Below, in pieces: positions 1 through 20,245 of a DNA stretch of 64,000 nt. Position 1 is the stretch's first letter; every line of letters starts with the position of its first letter. This DNA comes from Liolophura sinensis (Eukaryota > Mollusca > Polyplacophora > Chitonida > Chitonidae). A program made the position numbers and the translations under genes. The notes under the pieces were generated by a model. It ran no database searches. It worked only from the letters and a program-made list of their open reading frames with translations, and was not told where the DNA came from. The stretch is from assembly GCF_032854445.1 (NCBI RefSeq), contig NC_088295.1:59873249-59937248 (forward strand), given 5' to 3'.

Positions 1-161
1 CTCCTGGGGCATTGCGCCGCGCTGGCATGCCATCCCCTTCTGCCACAGAGGCCCCCTGAAATATAGAGGTGAAAGGGCTAAAAATGAAGTTCACAGTTCA
101 GTTTTATTTGTTCAAACATGCTTATAAATATTACTACAGGAGTTCACTTTTTTTTTTACAG
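1..161 (+). other. CEP57 intron, left window edge
   Basis: This is intron upstream of the first recognised CEP57 exon. A possible exon ending at the AG|GTGAAA near 69 was tested; the frame needed to join the next exon contains TGA at 57-59, so no exon is supported. Confidence 0.6.
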
Positions 162-335
162 CTGTCCAATGGCAGAGACCCATATGTACACTCTCCTCCA
201 GCCAAAACAAAGAAAGTGGTGAGAAAGAAGAAAAAAGAGAAGACTACAAAACCAGTTAGACGAACGAGGACAGCGTCTGAACCTAGTAAACATTTCCGTT
301 TGAATTTGGCGGAAATTCCATTTGTGGCTGGTCAG
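162..335 (+). CDS. CEP57: CEP57 exon a (phase 0 to 0)
   Basis: Acceptor TTTTTTACAG at 152-161, donor CAG|GTATGA at 336. It encodes 58 residues starting LSNGRDP, with a lysine-rich block and ending IPFVAGQ. The same frame is open upstream to an ATG at 69, but that part is intron by homology and by the strong acceptor. Confidence 0.87.
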
Positions 336-3300
336 GTATGATGTTAATGTTTATTTACCCCTCTCCCTCATTAATCCATGCTTCTTTACAACACACGCTT
401 CAAAGTTTGCAAGATCACAAATGTGTCCCCCAAATATTTCACAAATGTTTGAATAGTTGTTTGCTTGACATACCTAGACATACATGTACTTTGAAAAGTT
501 TCTGTAAAAAAAAAACCTTAAGATTTTTTTAATTATTTGCACTCAGAAGATTTGTTATCTTGTAATTAGTAAATGGAAACCATTATATTATGCTGATTTG
601 GCTTAACACTACCCTAATAATTCTAATTTTTGGGATAGATATTAGTTGCGCTGAAAGCAGAATATTACATTTCTTTCCCAGCTTTTTAGAAAATTAAAGA
701 TATGAGTATGTTGTTTATTAGATGGACTCACCGTGTGAGAAAAAAAAGAAACTAAATATTCCTGCTACAGTTACATGTACATGTATACTGGCTAAAAAGA
801 ATAGAGGAAGTGTTCCAAAAATGAGCAAAACTATGTTATGCCTGTTTCTATATATGTATGTTTCACAGGCTCAGTGGCTAACAAACTTCATACAGTGCAC
901 TTCACTTGTTACACATTAGGCAGAATTGTCCCCCAGACTTGTTAAGCATTAGGCAGAATTGTCCCCTACTCTTGTTAAACATTAGGCAGAATTGTCCCCC
1001 ACAGTTGTTAAACACTAGGCAGAATTGTCCCCCACTCTTGTTAAACATGAGGCAGAATTGTCCCCCACACTTGTTTAACACTAGGCAGAATTGTCCCCCA
1101 CACTTGTTAAACATTAGGCAGAATTGTCCCCCACACTTGTTAAACATTAGGCAGAATTGTCCCCCACGCTTGTTAAACATTAGGCAGAATTGTCCCCCAC
1201 ACTTGTTAAACATTAGGCAGAATTGTCCCCCACACTTGTTAAACATTAGGCAGAATTGTCCCCAATACTTGTTAAACATTAGGCAGAATTGTCCCCCACA
1301 CTTGTTAAACATGAGGCAGAATTGTCCCCCACGCTTGTTAAACATTAGGCAGAATTATCCCCCAACAACAACACTGTTATGTGGGCGAGGTGTGTTTGAC
1401 TGATGAACAGAACTCGACAATAATTCAGTTAGTTGAAATGGTTTAAATCCTCCCGTGGTTGGCTTTGCTGGCATTATGGTAGCATTATGTTCACTTTATT
1501 GTAAGATTCAAGGCTTTCTGCAGGCTTTACCTGCTCAGTCAGTTTTGTAAGCCTTGGTTAAATAAGCTTGAATAGAACCTAAACAAGGAGAACAATGGGG
1601 GGAATGAATGGAATACAGACTACTTCATAGATATATAATATTGTTTCAGATTTTACTTGTACCTCATGAACTTTGCCTTTTTGGGTGATTGCACACACAC
1701 ACACCCGTTTTAAATCTTGACCAATCAAACCTGATCGCAGGCTTTAACTCGCTCTTACCTCATGGTAACGTGTATTATCTGGTTTCAGTCAACGACTCCA
1801 AGTCACCGAGTAGGTGCTAACGTTCAGAAGGTGATTGCGCTGATGAAGAGTCACAATGTAGCGCTCTGCTCTTCCCTGCAAGGCTCCTCAGCTTCGTCAT
1901 CCTCCTCACGCTGCAGCACACCCGACAGCGATGCAGACCTTGCCGAGTTACTGTTACAATTGCAGGATGAGTTTGGGGAGATGAGCTTGTGAGTAGCATG
2001 CATGTTTTGTCCAGGTGTTGTGTTGCAGAGCTAGACAGAATTAAAGAGGCTATATCAGAGATTGATTTTTGGCGAAATATGGATGAGGACAGATGTAATG
2101 AAATGTTTTTTTGGGTATAGTCTCTTTCTGGCTTTTTAAGCACAGCACAAATTCATAATAGCTATGGCAATTTAACCTGCGGATGGTTGCGTATTTCCCC
2201 CGGGCTCTTACCGGTTTCTCCCTCGGACTCTGACTAGTTTCTTCCCACCATAATGCTGGCTGCTGTTGTTCATGTAAGTTAAACATTCTTGAGCATGGCA
2301 TTAAATTCCATTGAAATAAGTAAATAAATAAATCAAAGACAGAATATTCTAAGGAAAGTAATTATGTTTGACCTGATTATGTCTATGACTGAATATGGCT
2401 GTTTGTGTTTGAATCTGTATCGATATTTCAGAAGATTGATTGATTGATTGGTGTTTTCTGCTGAGCTGAAGACTTCTTTTCATGCATAGTGGTGGCCTGG
2501 TGTATGGGTGAAGGAAACCGGAGTGCCTGGTGTAACACACACATCTGTACCAAGTACATGATGTTTGAAAAGATTTCACTGGCATGATGGTGGCCAGGTT
2601 TATAGGTGAAGGAAACCAGAGTGCCTGCTGTAAGGCACACATCTTTGTCAGGTACATGATGTTTGAAAAGATTTCAGTGGCAGAATGGTGGCCAGCTTTA
2701 TGGGTAAAGGAAACCAGAGTGCCTGCTGTAAACCACACATCTTTGTCAGGTACATGATGTCAGGTACATGATGAAAAGATTTCACTGGCATGATGGTGAC
2801 CAGGTTTATGGGTGGAAATAATCTTTAGTACATAAAACATTGACATATACGAAATACTGTTGGCCTTTGGTTGACTCACTTGTGCTTGTTTTTGTGACAG
2901 TGAACACCATGAGTTGATGAAGCAGCTCAATGAGACAGACAATGAGACAGTGAGACAAGAGCTAGAGGCAGAACTAGACAGCCTGGTGAGCAGAATGGAG
3001 GCCAAGAGTCAGCAGATCTCACGAGTACGGAGGCACCAAACAAACGTGAGTTTCATAACCTCTGGATTTAGGGTTCCCCTCAGTGTTGACGACTGATTTA
3101 TAAATATGACTCGTTGATTACTTTGTTTCACCTAAAGTTTAGTATGCAAAAATGCACTTTATTATGCATGTAAATGCCTTAAAAAGGTACTTTTGATGGC
3201 AACTCTTATGGCCTCTCTGATACATAATAATTTTGGCCTTCCTTGTTGATTTAATGGCATGATCTTAGCACTGTCCAGTTGGAGAATAATGTTTGTGTAT

Positions 3301-3900
3301 TACAGTATCCTTCTACATTATTTAGCTTTAGAGGCCGGTATTTGAACATTTCACCTGACTTGAACATTATGCAGCGTTACGAACTACTCGGTCAGGCGAG
3401 TTAACAGCTTTCTTTTAATGCTGTGTTCTTGTTTTCTGTTGGTCTGTTTTTGTCCTCACTGCCATTAAAGTTGTCTCCCTTGATTATCGCCAACCAACTG
3501 ATACTTCTAACGGTTTTGTTATAAAAGAAACACTATGCCGTTTACACGGTTTTTGCTGAGTTATGTGCTTTGATTTATAGTTTGTAACAATATATACATT
3601 GAGAGCTAAAATCAAGCCGAGAATAAAGGCATCTCATGTTAATTAACATATTCTCATTTACAGCTTGACTGCAAGAAAAGAAAGAAAAAGCAAGGTCGGC
3701 CAAAATCTGCAATGGCCCGACTTCAGACGCAGCGCAATGGAGAGGTCAAGGTCACCACTACGATACGGGCATCTGGTCCTGGCAGCGGGAGGATAAAAGT
3801 TAAGACGTCACCCTCAGGCAAAAGTCCGCTGACTGTGCTCAAAGACATGAAAAAATTACAGACATCTCTTCGTAGGGATGATGTGCACTGGGATAAATGA
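162..3900 (+). CDS. CEP57: CEP57/CEP57L1-family centrosomal protein, 3' part of gene (251 codons)
   Basis: The product should be the C-terminal half of a CEP57 (translokin)/CEP57L1 protein, a centrosomal coiled-coil protein whose C-terminal region binds and bundles microtubules. Exons read directly from GT-AG boundaries and continuous frame: 162-335, 1789-1988, 2901-3045, 3664-3900 (stop TGA 3898-3900). Matching family landmarks are the IPFVAG segment joined across the first intron to S-T-T-P-S-H-R-V-G-A-N-V-Q, then LQDEFGEMSF across the second, RMEAK in exon 3, and a basic last exon ending in VHWDK (human CEP57 ends in LCWDY). A basic KKVVRKKKKEK stretch lies in the first exon. The N-terminal exons (centrosome-targeting coiled coil) lie left of the window. 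CEP57 and CEP57L1 cannot be told apart here. The gene converges tail-to-tail on YARS1. Confidence 0.9.
336..1788 (+). other. CEP57 intron with 33-bp minisatellite
   Basis: Non-coding apart from the minisatellite at 910-1367. AT-rich, with a short (CA)n run near 1692. I see no other exon. Confidence 0.7.
910..1367. repeat. Minisatellite, 33-bp unit, about 14 copies
   Basis: Units of the form AGGCAGAATTGTCCCCCACA plus CTTGTTAAACATT repeat with few substitutions. Because 33 is a multiple of three, both strands stay open (165 codons on +, 147 on -) with an 11-residue peptide repeat. It lies in a CEP57 intron and the codons carry no independent sign of selection, so it is called a repeat, not a gene. 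Confidence 0.95.
1789..1988 (+). CDS. CEP57: CEP57 exon b
   Basis: Acceptor GGTTTCAG, donor CTT|GTGAGT at 1989. It encodes the conserved HRVGANVQKVIALMKSH helix, a serine-rich linker and the start of LQDEFGEMSF, whose F codon is split over the intron. Confidence 0.92.
2165..2335 (+). repeat. SINE-A copy, 5' truncated
   Basis: It contains the SINE-A 3' region (ACCTGCGGATGGTTGCG, then CCACCATAATGCTGGCTGC and ATTCTTGAGCATGGC) ending in AAATAAATAAAT. The tRNA-like head is missing. It sits in CEP57 intron b-c. Confidence 0.8.
2470..2816. repeat. Tandem repeat, about 98-bp unit, about 3.3 copies
   Basis: GGTGGCC starts near 2491, 2589 and 2687 and a variant GGTGACC at 2795. Each unit carries GAAGGAAACC-like, ACACATCT and TACATGATG blocks. 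The last full unit has an extra internal copy of GTCAGGTACATGATG. It lies in the CEP57 intron before exon c. Confidence 0.9.
2901..3045 (+). CDS. CEP57: CEP57 exon c
   Basis: Acceptor TTTGTGACAG, donor AAC|GTGAGT at 3046. It encodes a charged coiled-coil segment (EHHELMKQLNE, LDSLVSRMEAK, RVRRHQTN) that aligns with the CEP57 microtubule-binding region. Confidence 0.92.
3664..3900 (+). CDS. CEP57: CEP57 last coding exon
   Basis: Acceptor CATTTACAG at 3655-3663; stop TGA at 3898-3900. It encodes a very basic tail (CKKRKKKQGRPKS) then LTVLKDMKKLQTSL, matching the LLKDMQSIQNSL block that ends vertebrate CEP57. Confidence 0.92.
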   Translation, partial: LDCKKRKKKQGRPKSAMARLQTQRNGEVKVTTTIRASGPGSGRIKVKTSPSGKSPLTVLKDMKKLQTSLRRDDVHWDK

Positions 3901-4439
3901 TGGATAAGTCATGTACCTATACCACTGGGTCTGTTGTTGTTGGTATTTTAAGTCAAAAATTGTGCTGCCTTGAGAAGGCAAAATGGAAATTTCTTACAAA
4001 TCATGGCTCATATCTTATAAATTTTACCCACTTTTTAAAGTTAACTGATGGTTTATAGTGTTTTTAAAAGAAATTTATACATTTTCATTTTCTTTTGTTA
4101 ACCCCTTTATTCCAGCTATACCTCTGTTGACTTCATTCCATTCTCAAGTTTAGAACAGGTATGGGATGTGACTCCAGATGATAGTCTTTTCAGGAATTAC
4201 TGGAATTATGTCAGTATTTGGAAAACAAATCTTGGTATCACAACCAGGTGATATGAATTTTTTTTTTAATTTTGAATTGCAAAGTTATGTGTTAGCTTCA
4301 ACAGAATTCTGCTTTAGACAGGCATCTGTCTGTCTGTCCGAAAATCCCGTCTTCAGGGAAAATATGGATACAAGACTTTTCAAACTTGAAATCCATTGTT
4401 ACAAATTCTATGAGGGCATAATTATGAGGACATAATTAT

Positions 4440-4520
4440 GGCATGAATGGTGTTTTGTGTGGCATGAATGGTGTTTTGTGTGGCATGAATGGTGTTTTGT
4501 GTGGCATGAATGGTGTTTTC
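4440..4520. repeat. 21-bp tandem repeat, 4 copies
   Basis: GGCATGAATGGTGTTTTGTG repeats with a 21-bp period, almost perfectly. Confidence 0.95.
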
Positions 4521-4925
4521 TGAAATCATTTTGTATAACTTGCTCGTAAATGATGTCGCCTGCAAACATCGCAAGGTCAGAAATAAAATTTGAAGTGATA
4601 TATGGAGATACTGGACTGATCGAGATGAAATCCTTCTGGCTTATTAGATAAATCCACAGATCACATTTATGGAAGACACTCGGAATTTGATCCAGAGTCC
4701 TACTTTATTGTGCTGTTGACTCACTATAATGTACATGTAGCCTCAATGTGTTGTTGACTCATTGTGCATTTCACTCACTGTTGGCATTTAGGTGTTAGCC
4801 TTATTCAGGGTTGTTATGTAAAGCCTCCCCATCACACTTACATGTTGTAGATATTTTCTTATTTATTTTTTACATTCTTGTAAATATCTTATTAAAGATC
4901 TAATGCAATATATTGAGTAAAATTG

Positions 4926-4931
4926 AATAAA
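4926..4931 (+). terminator. Candidate CEP57 polyadenylation signal AATAAA
   Basis: Canonical hexamer followed by GT-rich sequence (TTATTGTGTTTATG). Confidence 0.5.
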
Positions 4932-5349
4932 TACTTGAAACAGAAGTTATTGTGTTTATGCTATATTTACTTTCATTAGCAGTATTCGGAACGTGGTTGA
5001 CAAAGTGGATTTCTCGTAATGACATGAAGTGGTGCTACGCTGAGATGAATTGAAATGATTCGGTAGGGGGTTTTTGGTTCTGGGCCCACTTGCACAAAGT
5101 TTCTGAAATCATTTTTATATAACATCCTCTGCCTGCAGACATCATTTACAGAAACTTTGGGAGCAGTCTGATTTACGAAGCTTTGTGAAAGTAAGCCACG
5201 ATACACAGTTTTTGTCTACAGTTTCATGGATTTTTTTCAAAGTGAATAGAGTACAAAAATAGTGAGGTTCTATTTTAGACTGTTTGGGTCATACTGAAAG
5301 ACTGAAGCAGTGACGTCAGAGATTCTTGTACCACTCTCTTGTATTTTTG

Positions 5350-5595
5350 ATTTATTTGTTTATTTGATTGGTGTATTATGCCGTACTCAAGAATATTTCA
5401 CTTATACGCGGGCGGCCAGCATTATGGTGGGAAATCCACGACCGTCCGCAGGTTGCTGAGGACCTTTCCACGTACGCCCAGAGAGGAAGCCAGCATGAGC
5501 TGGAATTTGAACTCACAGCGACTGCACTGGTCAGAGACTCCTGGTTCATTACAGTGCGCTAGCGCGTTAACCAACTGAGCCACGGAGGGCCCCCC
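5350..5595 (-). repeat. SINE-A, near full length
   Basis: On the - strand it starts with a tRNA-like head (CCGTGGCTCAGTTGGTTAA, then TGAGTTCAAATTCCAGCTC as box B) and ends with AAGTGAAATATTCTTGAGTA and an A/T-rich tail. This is the reference copy for the family. Part of the central region is deleted. Confidence 0.9.
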
Positions 5596-8147
5596 CTTGA
5601 GTTTTTGTATTGAATACAGAAACAGATGTAGCACTACACACTGTAAATATATAACAGTGGGAGGATATTAGCGGCTAAAAAACAAACATCTGGGAGGTCA
5701 CTGTGCTTTAAATTGTTCAATATGGTCAACCATCCAACCTCAATCTTTGGCTGCATTCATTCACAGCAAAAAAAGATTTTTGTAAATGTAGCATTTTAGA
5801 TGATGCATACTTTATTTTTAAGCAGTCAGTTTTTATCCCACTGATATATTGAGGTATATAGACATCCAGTTTTTTGTCTGTCCATAATCATTATTTTGTT
5901 GAAGTTGTACAGTTTTGATCAGATTTTTATGAAACATAGGCTCAATAGACCATGTGAGCATGTGAATTTGCTGTTTGGGTCGAGCCGCATCAGTTGTTTC
6001 CAGAGTTATTGCCCTTTAAACAGAATGGAGACTTGTACACAGTGAGTCCTTATACAAAAACCATATCTCCTCCAGTTAGGACTGGATTTTCATGAAAATT
6101 TGCAGGCAGGACAGAGGCCATGTGGGGATGTCCATGTGTTGTTTTGGTTACGTCGTATCAATTATTTCTACAGTTATCACCCTTTAAACATAGACTGGGT
6201 ACTTGTAGAAAGTGAATCCCTATTGTTACTGGTCTCACGATACTGATTACCATTAGGTAACATTTCCAGTCCCTGGTTTCTACGTCTTAACCATTGCTGT
6301 ATATCTGTTGAATAATGTAAACCATGTGTGCTGTGCTTTCACTGATTTGTGGACATCGCGCATCTGTATGTGAAAAAGGCGGGCGACATTATACCGCAGC
6401 TTTCACAATATCTGACCCTATCAGATCAAGCGCATGATCCATAACAACATTGAAAGATCAGACCAAATGACAACAGTAGTCATTAGCATAGAGTTCAGTG
6501 GAGTCTGATTATTGCTTCCCCCATAAATAGAGATATGAAAAAAATAAAAAATGTTTATACATCCACTTTGGGGAAAATATTTAACGGGGAAGGAAATTAC
6601 ATTTACATGTACTGTACTTGGGGAACCCATAACCGTAAAAATGAGACAGAAGTGTCAGAAAATAGGTGAAGAGAGAGTTAAGAGTGTTAATCCACTTACC
6701 ACATCACAATCATGATATCAACAGTTCACAGTTAGATTAATATAATATGACAGCAGTGGCAAATCTGAATATATATGCAATGATATATAAATGTGTACAT
6801 GTAAACATTTTTGATCTTTTTGAAACAAAATAAAATCTTATATACAGGACAGGAGACATCAAATCATTCTCAAACTGACTAAAAAATTTTCCTTTAAGAT
6901 CTGTTAACATTAAACTGATGAAAGCAATTCACCATATATAAATTCTGGTAACAAAATTTCTTCTTCATGCTATTTAAAAATTCATCACAAACTTATTACA
7001 TTACTTAATGTAATAAACACAATATTACATCAGAGTTTTTTTTATTGGAGAATCATTGCTGATGTACAGAAAATGCTACTGGAATTTTATGAGAAAGAAC
7101 AGATCCGTTAATAGGTATCTGTCCTATTAATTAGAAGTCCTTTTTGTCTGACCATGATTTGCGAGTTTCCTGTTAGATATACTGTTTAGACTCAAGTTCA
7201 CACTAAGGTTCAATAATAATAAACTAGGTTTCAATCCTGTAGGAGGATCGAAAGCCAGTGTAAACAGATAAAACTTGCACTGAGGTGTCATAACCTATCG
7301 ATTATTGGTTTCCTGTTTGTTTTTGGCTTAGCACCGTTTTCAACAAAAGTCTGGGTTGAGGCAAAGCAAATCACTGAAGAGGGACATGAACACACCAGTC
7401 ACAGTGTGTTATAATACACATCTACACACACTAAGTAGACTGGTCCTTGTGCCCTACTCTCAACTGTAGAGCATCGAATGAACAAGTCTCATTCTACTCC
7501 AAACAAGCCTTGTACTACTGCCTAGAGCCCAGTTTACAAAGAGCTTGTAACTTAGGTCAAACGTAACTGTCATGACAGAATATACTGTTGAAAAGCATCG
7601 CAATAGTAGTTCATACATTTAACGTTTTTGTAAAACATGCCTCAGTTGTCCATTTGGCACTGCTATAACTGAACAGACAAAAAGTTCTGGACATAACAGA
7701 GAACTACATATCACACTGAACTGCAGCCCACTCTAATATCTTATCCGGTGCAAAAGGAATCTTCCTGTTCAGTAAGTGACAGTCACAAGCAGAGAAAGTT
7801 GGCGTGATAAAAGAATGTTTTTTTTTGTGCTAATCAAATGCAGAAAAGCCAATGGCTTTGATTTTTTTCCCAGTTTTGCTCACAAATTATCCACTGGTTT
7901 TAAGGTATGTATCATGAGTCAGTTCCTTTGATGTGTTAAAATGGCAGTTTTCTGATGAAAAACCAGCAGATATACAATACAAACATAACTATTTCACCAA
8001 AAGTTCAGCTTTTTTCAAGTGACACGTTTTATTTAATTCCAACTGATTCCTCCACCTTATACAGCCACATAAAATTTTCTGTGAAATCAGATTACTGTTA
8101 ATGTTTTTCAGAAAAGCTTAAGTGTTGGCATCAAAAGCATAATATTA

Positions 8148-8420
8148 TTTATTTATTTATTTATTTGATTGGTGTTTTACACTGTACTCAAGAATATTTC
8201 ACTTATACGACGGTGGCCAGCATTATGGTGAGAGGAACCCTGGCAGAGCCGGGGAAAACCCCACGACCATCCGCAGGTTGCTCACAAACTTTCCCACTTC
8301 CGACCGGAGAGGAATTCAGCATGAGCTGGACTGGAACTCACAGAGACTGCACTGGTGATAGACTTCTGGGTCATTACGCTGGGCTAGCACACTAACCAGC
8401 TGCTGAGCCACGCAGGCCCA
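8148..8420 (-). repeat. SINE-A, full length, flanked by 34-bp direct repeat
   Basis: The head lies at the right (GGCCTGCGTGGCTCAGCAGC) and the 3' domain plus (AAAT)n tail at the left. A 34-bp sequence at 8114-8147 recurs at 8445-8478 with one mismatch, so the insertion is bracketed by an unusually long direct repeat. Confidence 0.92.
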
Positions 8421-8671
8421 CAGCATACTATTAGCGCACTAACTAAGCTTACGTGTTGGCATCAAAAGCATAATATTAGTGCCTTTATGTGCTGCTTAGA
8501 GTTTATTTTTGCAGGCTAAATTTTTGGTGAAATACAATATTTAAAATTTTATCCTTAAAGTTTATTTTGAATTATGAATATTGAACAAACATATATTATA
8601 AAGCACTGATTTACATTCAGGTGTTGACAGTCAGCACATGCTCTTAACTGATATCACAATTTACTTGAGGT

Positions 8672-17435
<8,764 letters not shown>

Positions 17436-17445
17436 GATGGTTCAC

Positions 17446-17869
17446 CTGAATTTCCAATCAACTTATGATGCCTGTATTAATATAAAAAAAGACTTTTGGA
17501 GGATCAAACAACTCGAGCAGTATGTTATAGCCTGTTTTCACAGGCCTGAAAAGGTATGTTAAGGAATGTGAATATGTCTGTAAAACGGATTTATCACTAG
17601 TAACCATCCTAGGAGGAAATTGACAGATTTGGCCCTTGGGCTCAGAGTGATTCTCAGGACAGGGGCCAGCATCTACAACAGCCCGAGTCTTACACAGAAA
17701 GTGAATACAGATGTGCAGTAGTAGCCCAAGATAGCTATTTCAACTCCTCTCTCCATACCTGGTTGGTGGAGTTTAATAGCCACAGCACCAACTCGTGATA
17801 AAGCATACAACATTTCAATCCTTTCTGAACGATAGTTACAATTCAAAGCAGTTGTTAACTGTGGCTTAC
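17446..17869 (-). other. Inferred YARS1 5'UTR intron
   Basis: Flanked on the - strand by donor GAGAG|GTAAGC and acceptor AAATTCAG|GTGAACC. No other feature seen inside. Confidence 0.6.
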
Positions 17870-17923
17870 CTCTCAGCCCACAGATTTGGCCATTTCAAAA
17901 CAGCGATATAGCGGAAGAAAAGG
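17870..17923 (-). promoter_or_regulatory. YARS1: Inferred YARS1 first (5'UTR) exon with TOP-like start and uORF
   Basis: On the - strand a pyrimidine run CCTTTTCTTCCGC, typical of TOP-type starts of translation genes, begins about 54 nt before a strong donor GAGAG|GTAAGC. Joined to the 10 nt before the coding ATG this gives a leader of about 64 nt. The exon holds an upstream ATG with a six-residue ORF (M-A-K-S-V-G-stop). The transcription start is inferred from sequence only. Confidence 0.55.
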
Positions 17924-18771
17924 CTGACAGGGATTGATGCCTTGGCTATTGGTTTTACCCCAGTACCAAATTTATGATGTTTCTGGGCGATATCCTGCCT
18001 GCATGCTCTTGTTGCTGAATGGTTACAGGTGGTTTTTAAACAGGAATAACTAGACATTCGAGACAGTGGGCATCCAAGCATTTGCAGTTTTACTCGCACC
18101 AACACGCTTTAGCGCACTCAAATGGAAAAGACATTATCATTATCTAAATAACATCGCAAAACTCTGCTTCATGGCCTCATAAATTCCAAATAAATTCTGT
18201 TTATTATCAAACGCACTTCTCTCAATATAGTCCATGTTGTTATTTGTCTATACCCTCCCATGTTATCTTTCACCTCGTCATGCTTGTCGCTGCCTCATGG
18301 AAGTGAGGTGCCCGGATGGCTTCTGAGTAATACTGAATAGTAAATTGGGCGACTTCATTCTTTGTAACGGACAATGCAATTTAATGCCTAGTTCAAAAAT
18401 GGAAAGACAGAGAGGAAAAATTTATTTATTTATTTGAATGGTGTTTTATGTTGTGCTAGCAGGAAGCTTGTGATAGGCGGAGGTATGACATAACAATTAT
18501 GATTTCGAGGCAAACTCCAAGTTTTACTTCAAGACAACTGACAAACCAACATCACTTTCTCACCTCATCGCGCCCTCCTCTCCTCATGGTCGAGGTCATG
18601 ACATTTCACCCCAACTGACCAATGCCTAAGGGAGAGTCTAGTTTACAAACATGGGTGATAAAGGTTTCATTCATTAGCCAAAAAAAAATCTCACACACAC
18701 TGCAAGTGGCTAACATGTCGATACTTGAGAAAAGTAATGTATCAGAAAAATACAGTAGTATAACATTTAGG

Positions 18772-18907
18772 CTACGCTGTACTCAAAAATATTTCACTTA
18801 TACGTCGGCGGCCAGTATTGTGGTGGGAGGAAACCGGGCACAGCCAGGGGGGAACCCACGACCATCCGCAGGTTGATGAATGACTTTCCCACGTTCGGCC
18901 GGAGAGC
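18772..18907 (-). repeat. SINE-A, partial
   Basis: CTCAAAAATATTTCACTTAT, TATTGTGGTGGGAGGAAACC and CGACCATCCGCAGGTTGATG. Head missing. Confidence 0.85.
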
Positions 18908-19852
18908 AGAAAGGAAGAACATGTCTGATACCTGATAAATACTTATAAAACGGAAACTGGACATCGTATGCTATATCTTCAGTTTATCAGATTAGTTAAG
19001 TATTTCACATCTGGCACATTCTCTGTACTACTTAAAACTCACCTTCTCTCCACCTTGACTTTTGCTCTCTCAGCACGTCCTCGTACTGCTCTAGACTATG
19101 CAATCACTGGATCAGTCTGATGCAACCGCAACCATATGAACTGAAAAACACTGTACTTGTAAATGAAATCGCCAACTATCAAACATTGATATGGATGTAA
19201 GATAATAATCTACTGCTTTGCAAGACGCTTATTCGTTTCTAATGGAAACTTAATTTGCACCTAAACAACAAAAAAGGAGAAAGAAAATGCAGATATGTAT
19301 ACAGTCATGGTGTCAAACTTGCAGAAGTGCAAACACCACCATGTCGTGGTTGTAGTTAGGGTTGTCTAGATTTCTTAACGTTATAGATTCTTTGTAAAAA
19401 AAAGTGTTACGACATGCCACAAACGGAACTTATTGTCGTTGTTAGCGCCATCAAACACAGATTACGGTTGTTTGTTGGTGTGGACTTTGCCTTGGTCATA
19501 CGTGGACCTGGCATAAGAGAACATTCTAGTGGAAACAGTTGTAACTAGTGATCGTACGTCTTTTGAAAATTACATATACTGCAACGGAGCTAACAAGAAA
19601 GGTAAAGTATTCAGAAATGCTGATAACTGTTGTCAGCATCTGACATGTGCAAGGATTACGGAATCTCACGTTGTTTGTGTCCAGACTACAAGTTCAACAG
19701 TGTAGACTTCAATAATGTTGGGCTGTGATGATATATGCGTGATCACAACTTTATAGAGCTATTTAGACTTAGATGTTTAGTACAATTTTCAGCCTTCAAT
19801 ATCGAAAAGCATTTTGGTGTTCAGAGCTCATTAGGACTGGTTGGGCTGGTGT

Positions 19853-20066
19853 CATAATAGGACCTATAAGAGATACGTGTTCCTGGGAGTTCCATGTGGG
19901 TGCGCTCGTGCATATGCTGGAAGTTGGGGTTAGAAAACGCTCAGTTTGCCTAACATGCGCGAAGCGGGTGTACCACCTGGGTTGTAACCCCAACTTCCAC
20001 TATTTGCATTGGTGCTCCCACGCAGGACTCCCGGAAACTTGTATATCTCTCATAGGCCCTATAATG
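19853..20066. repeat. Imperfect inverted repeat, arms about 80 bp, loop about 52 bp
   Basis: Arm 19853-19932 (from CATAATAGGACCTATAAGAG to GGAAGTTGGGGTTA) pairs with 19985-20066 (from TAACCCCAACTTCC to CATAGGCCCTATAATG). A GACTGG..GGTGTCAT motif occurs in direct orientation on both flanks. Confidence 0.88.
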
Positions 20067-20109
20067 TGACTGGGTGGGGTGTCATGTCTGGTGTCATACT
20101 TCAGTGGTG

Positions 20110-20245
20110 GCAACACTTTAGAAGCAAAGACTCGCCCTGCCACAAAAAGACAGTGCATGTACACATACTTAATGACTCCTCATTGTCAGATGACTGAAAA
20201 AGTGTTGAGTACGATGTTAAACCCCAAGCATTGATTTATTCATGC
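20110..20245 (+). repeat. SINE-B 3' tail
   Basis: TGACTGAAAAAGTGTTGAGT and GTTAAACCCCAAGCATTG match the 3' end of the SINE-B family. Confidence 0.75.

Larger units (their letters stand above)
3901..4960 (+). other. CEP57 3'UTR and end of transcript
   Basis: Non-coding DNA after the stop codon. The best poly(A) signal is AATAAA at 4926-4931 with GT-rich sequence about 20 nt further on; an ATTAAA lies near 4892. A four-copy 21-bp repeat is at 4440-4520. The 3' end is inferred. Confidence 0.5.
4961..8671. other. Convergent intergenic region / YARS1 3'UTR
   Basis: AT-rich DNA between the CEP57 3' end and the YARS1 stop codon. It holds two SINE-A copies (5350-5595, 8148-8420) and no supportable ORF. 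Forward TTTATT words just left of 8672 could be YARS1 poly(A) signals on the - strand; none can be chosen. Confidence 0.5.

Noticed and set aside
1-68. An upstream CEP57 exon ending at AG|GTGAAA
   Set aside because: The frame needed to join the exon at 162 contains TGA at 57-59, and the other frames show no CEP57 resemblance.
910-1367. CRISPR-like regular repeat array
   Set aside because: There are no unique spacers; units are contiguous, and the window is plainly eukaryotic.
902-1403. 165- and 147-codon ORFs with a cysteine-containing repeat peptide
   Set aside because: Frames of a 33-bp minisatellite inside a CEP57 intron.
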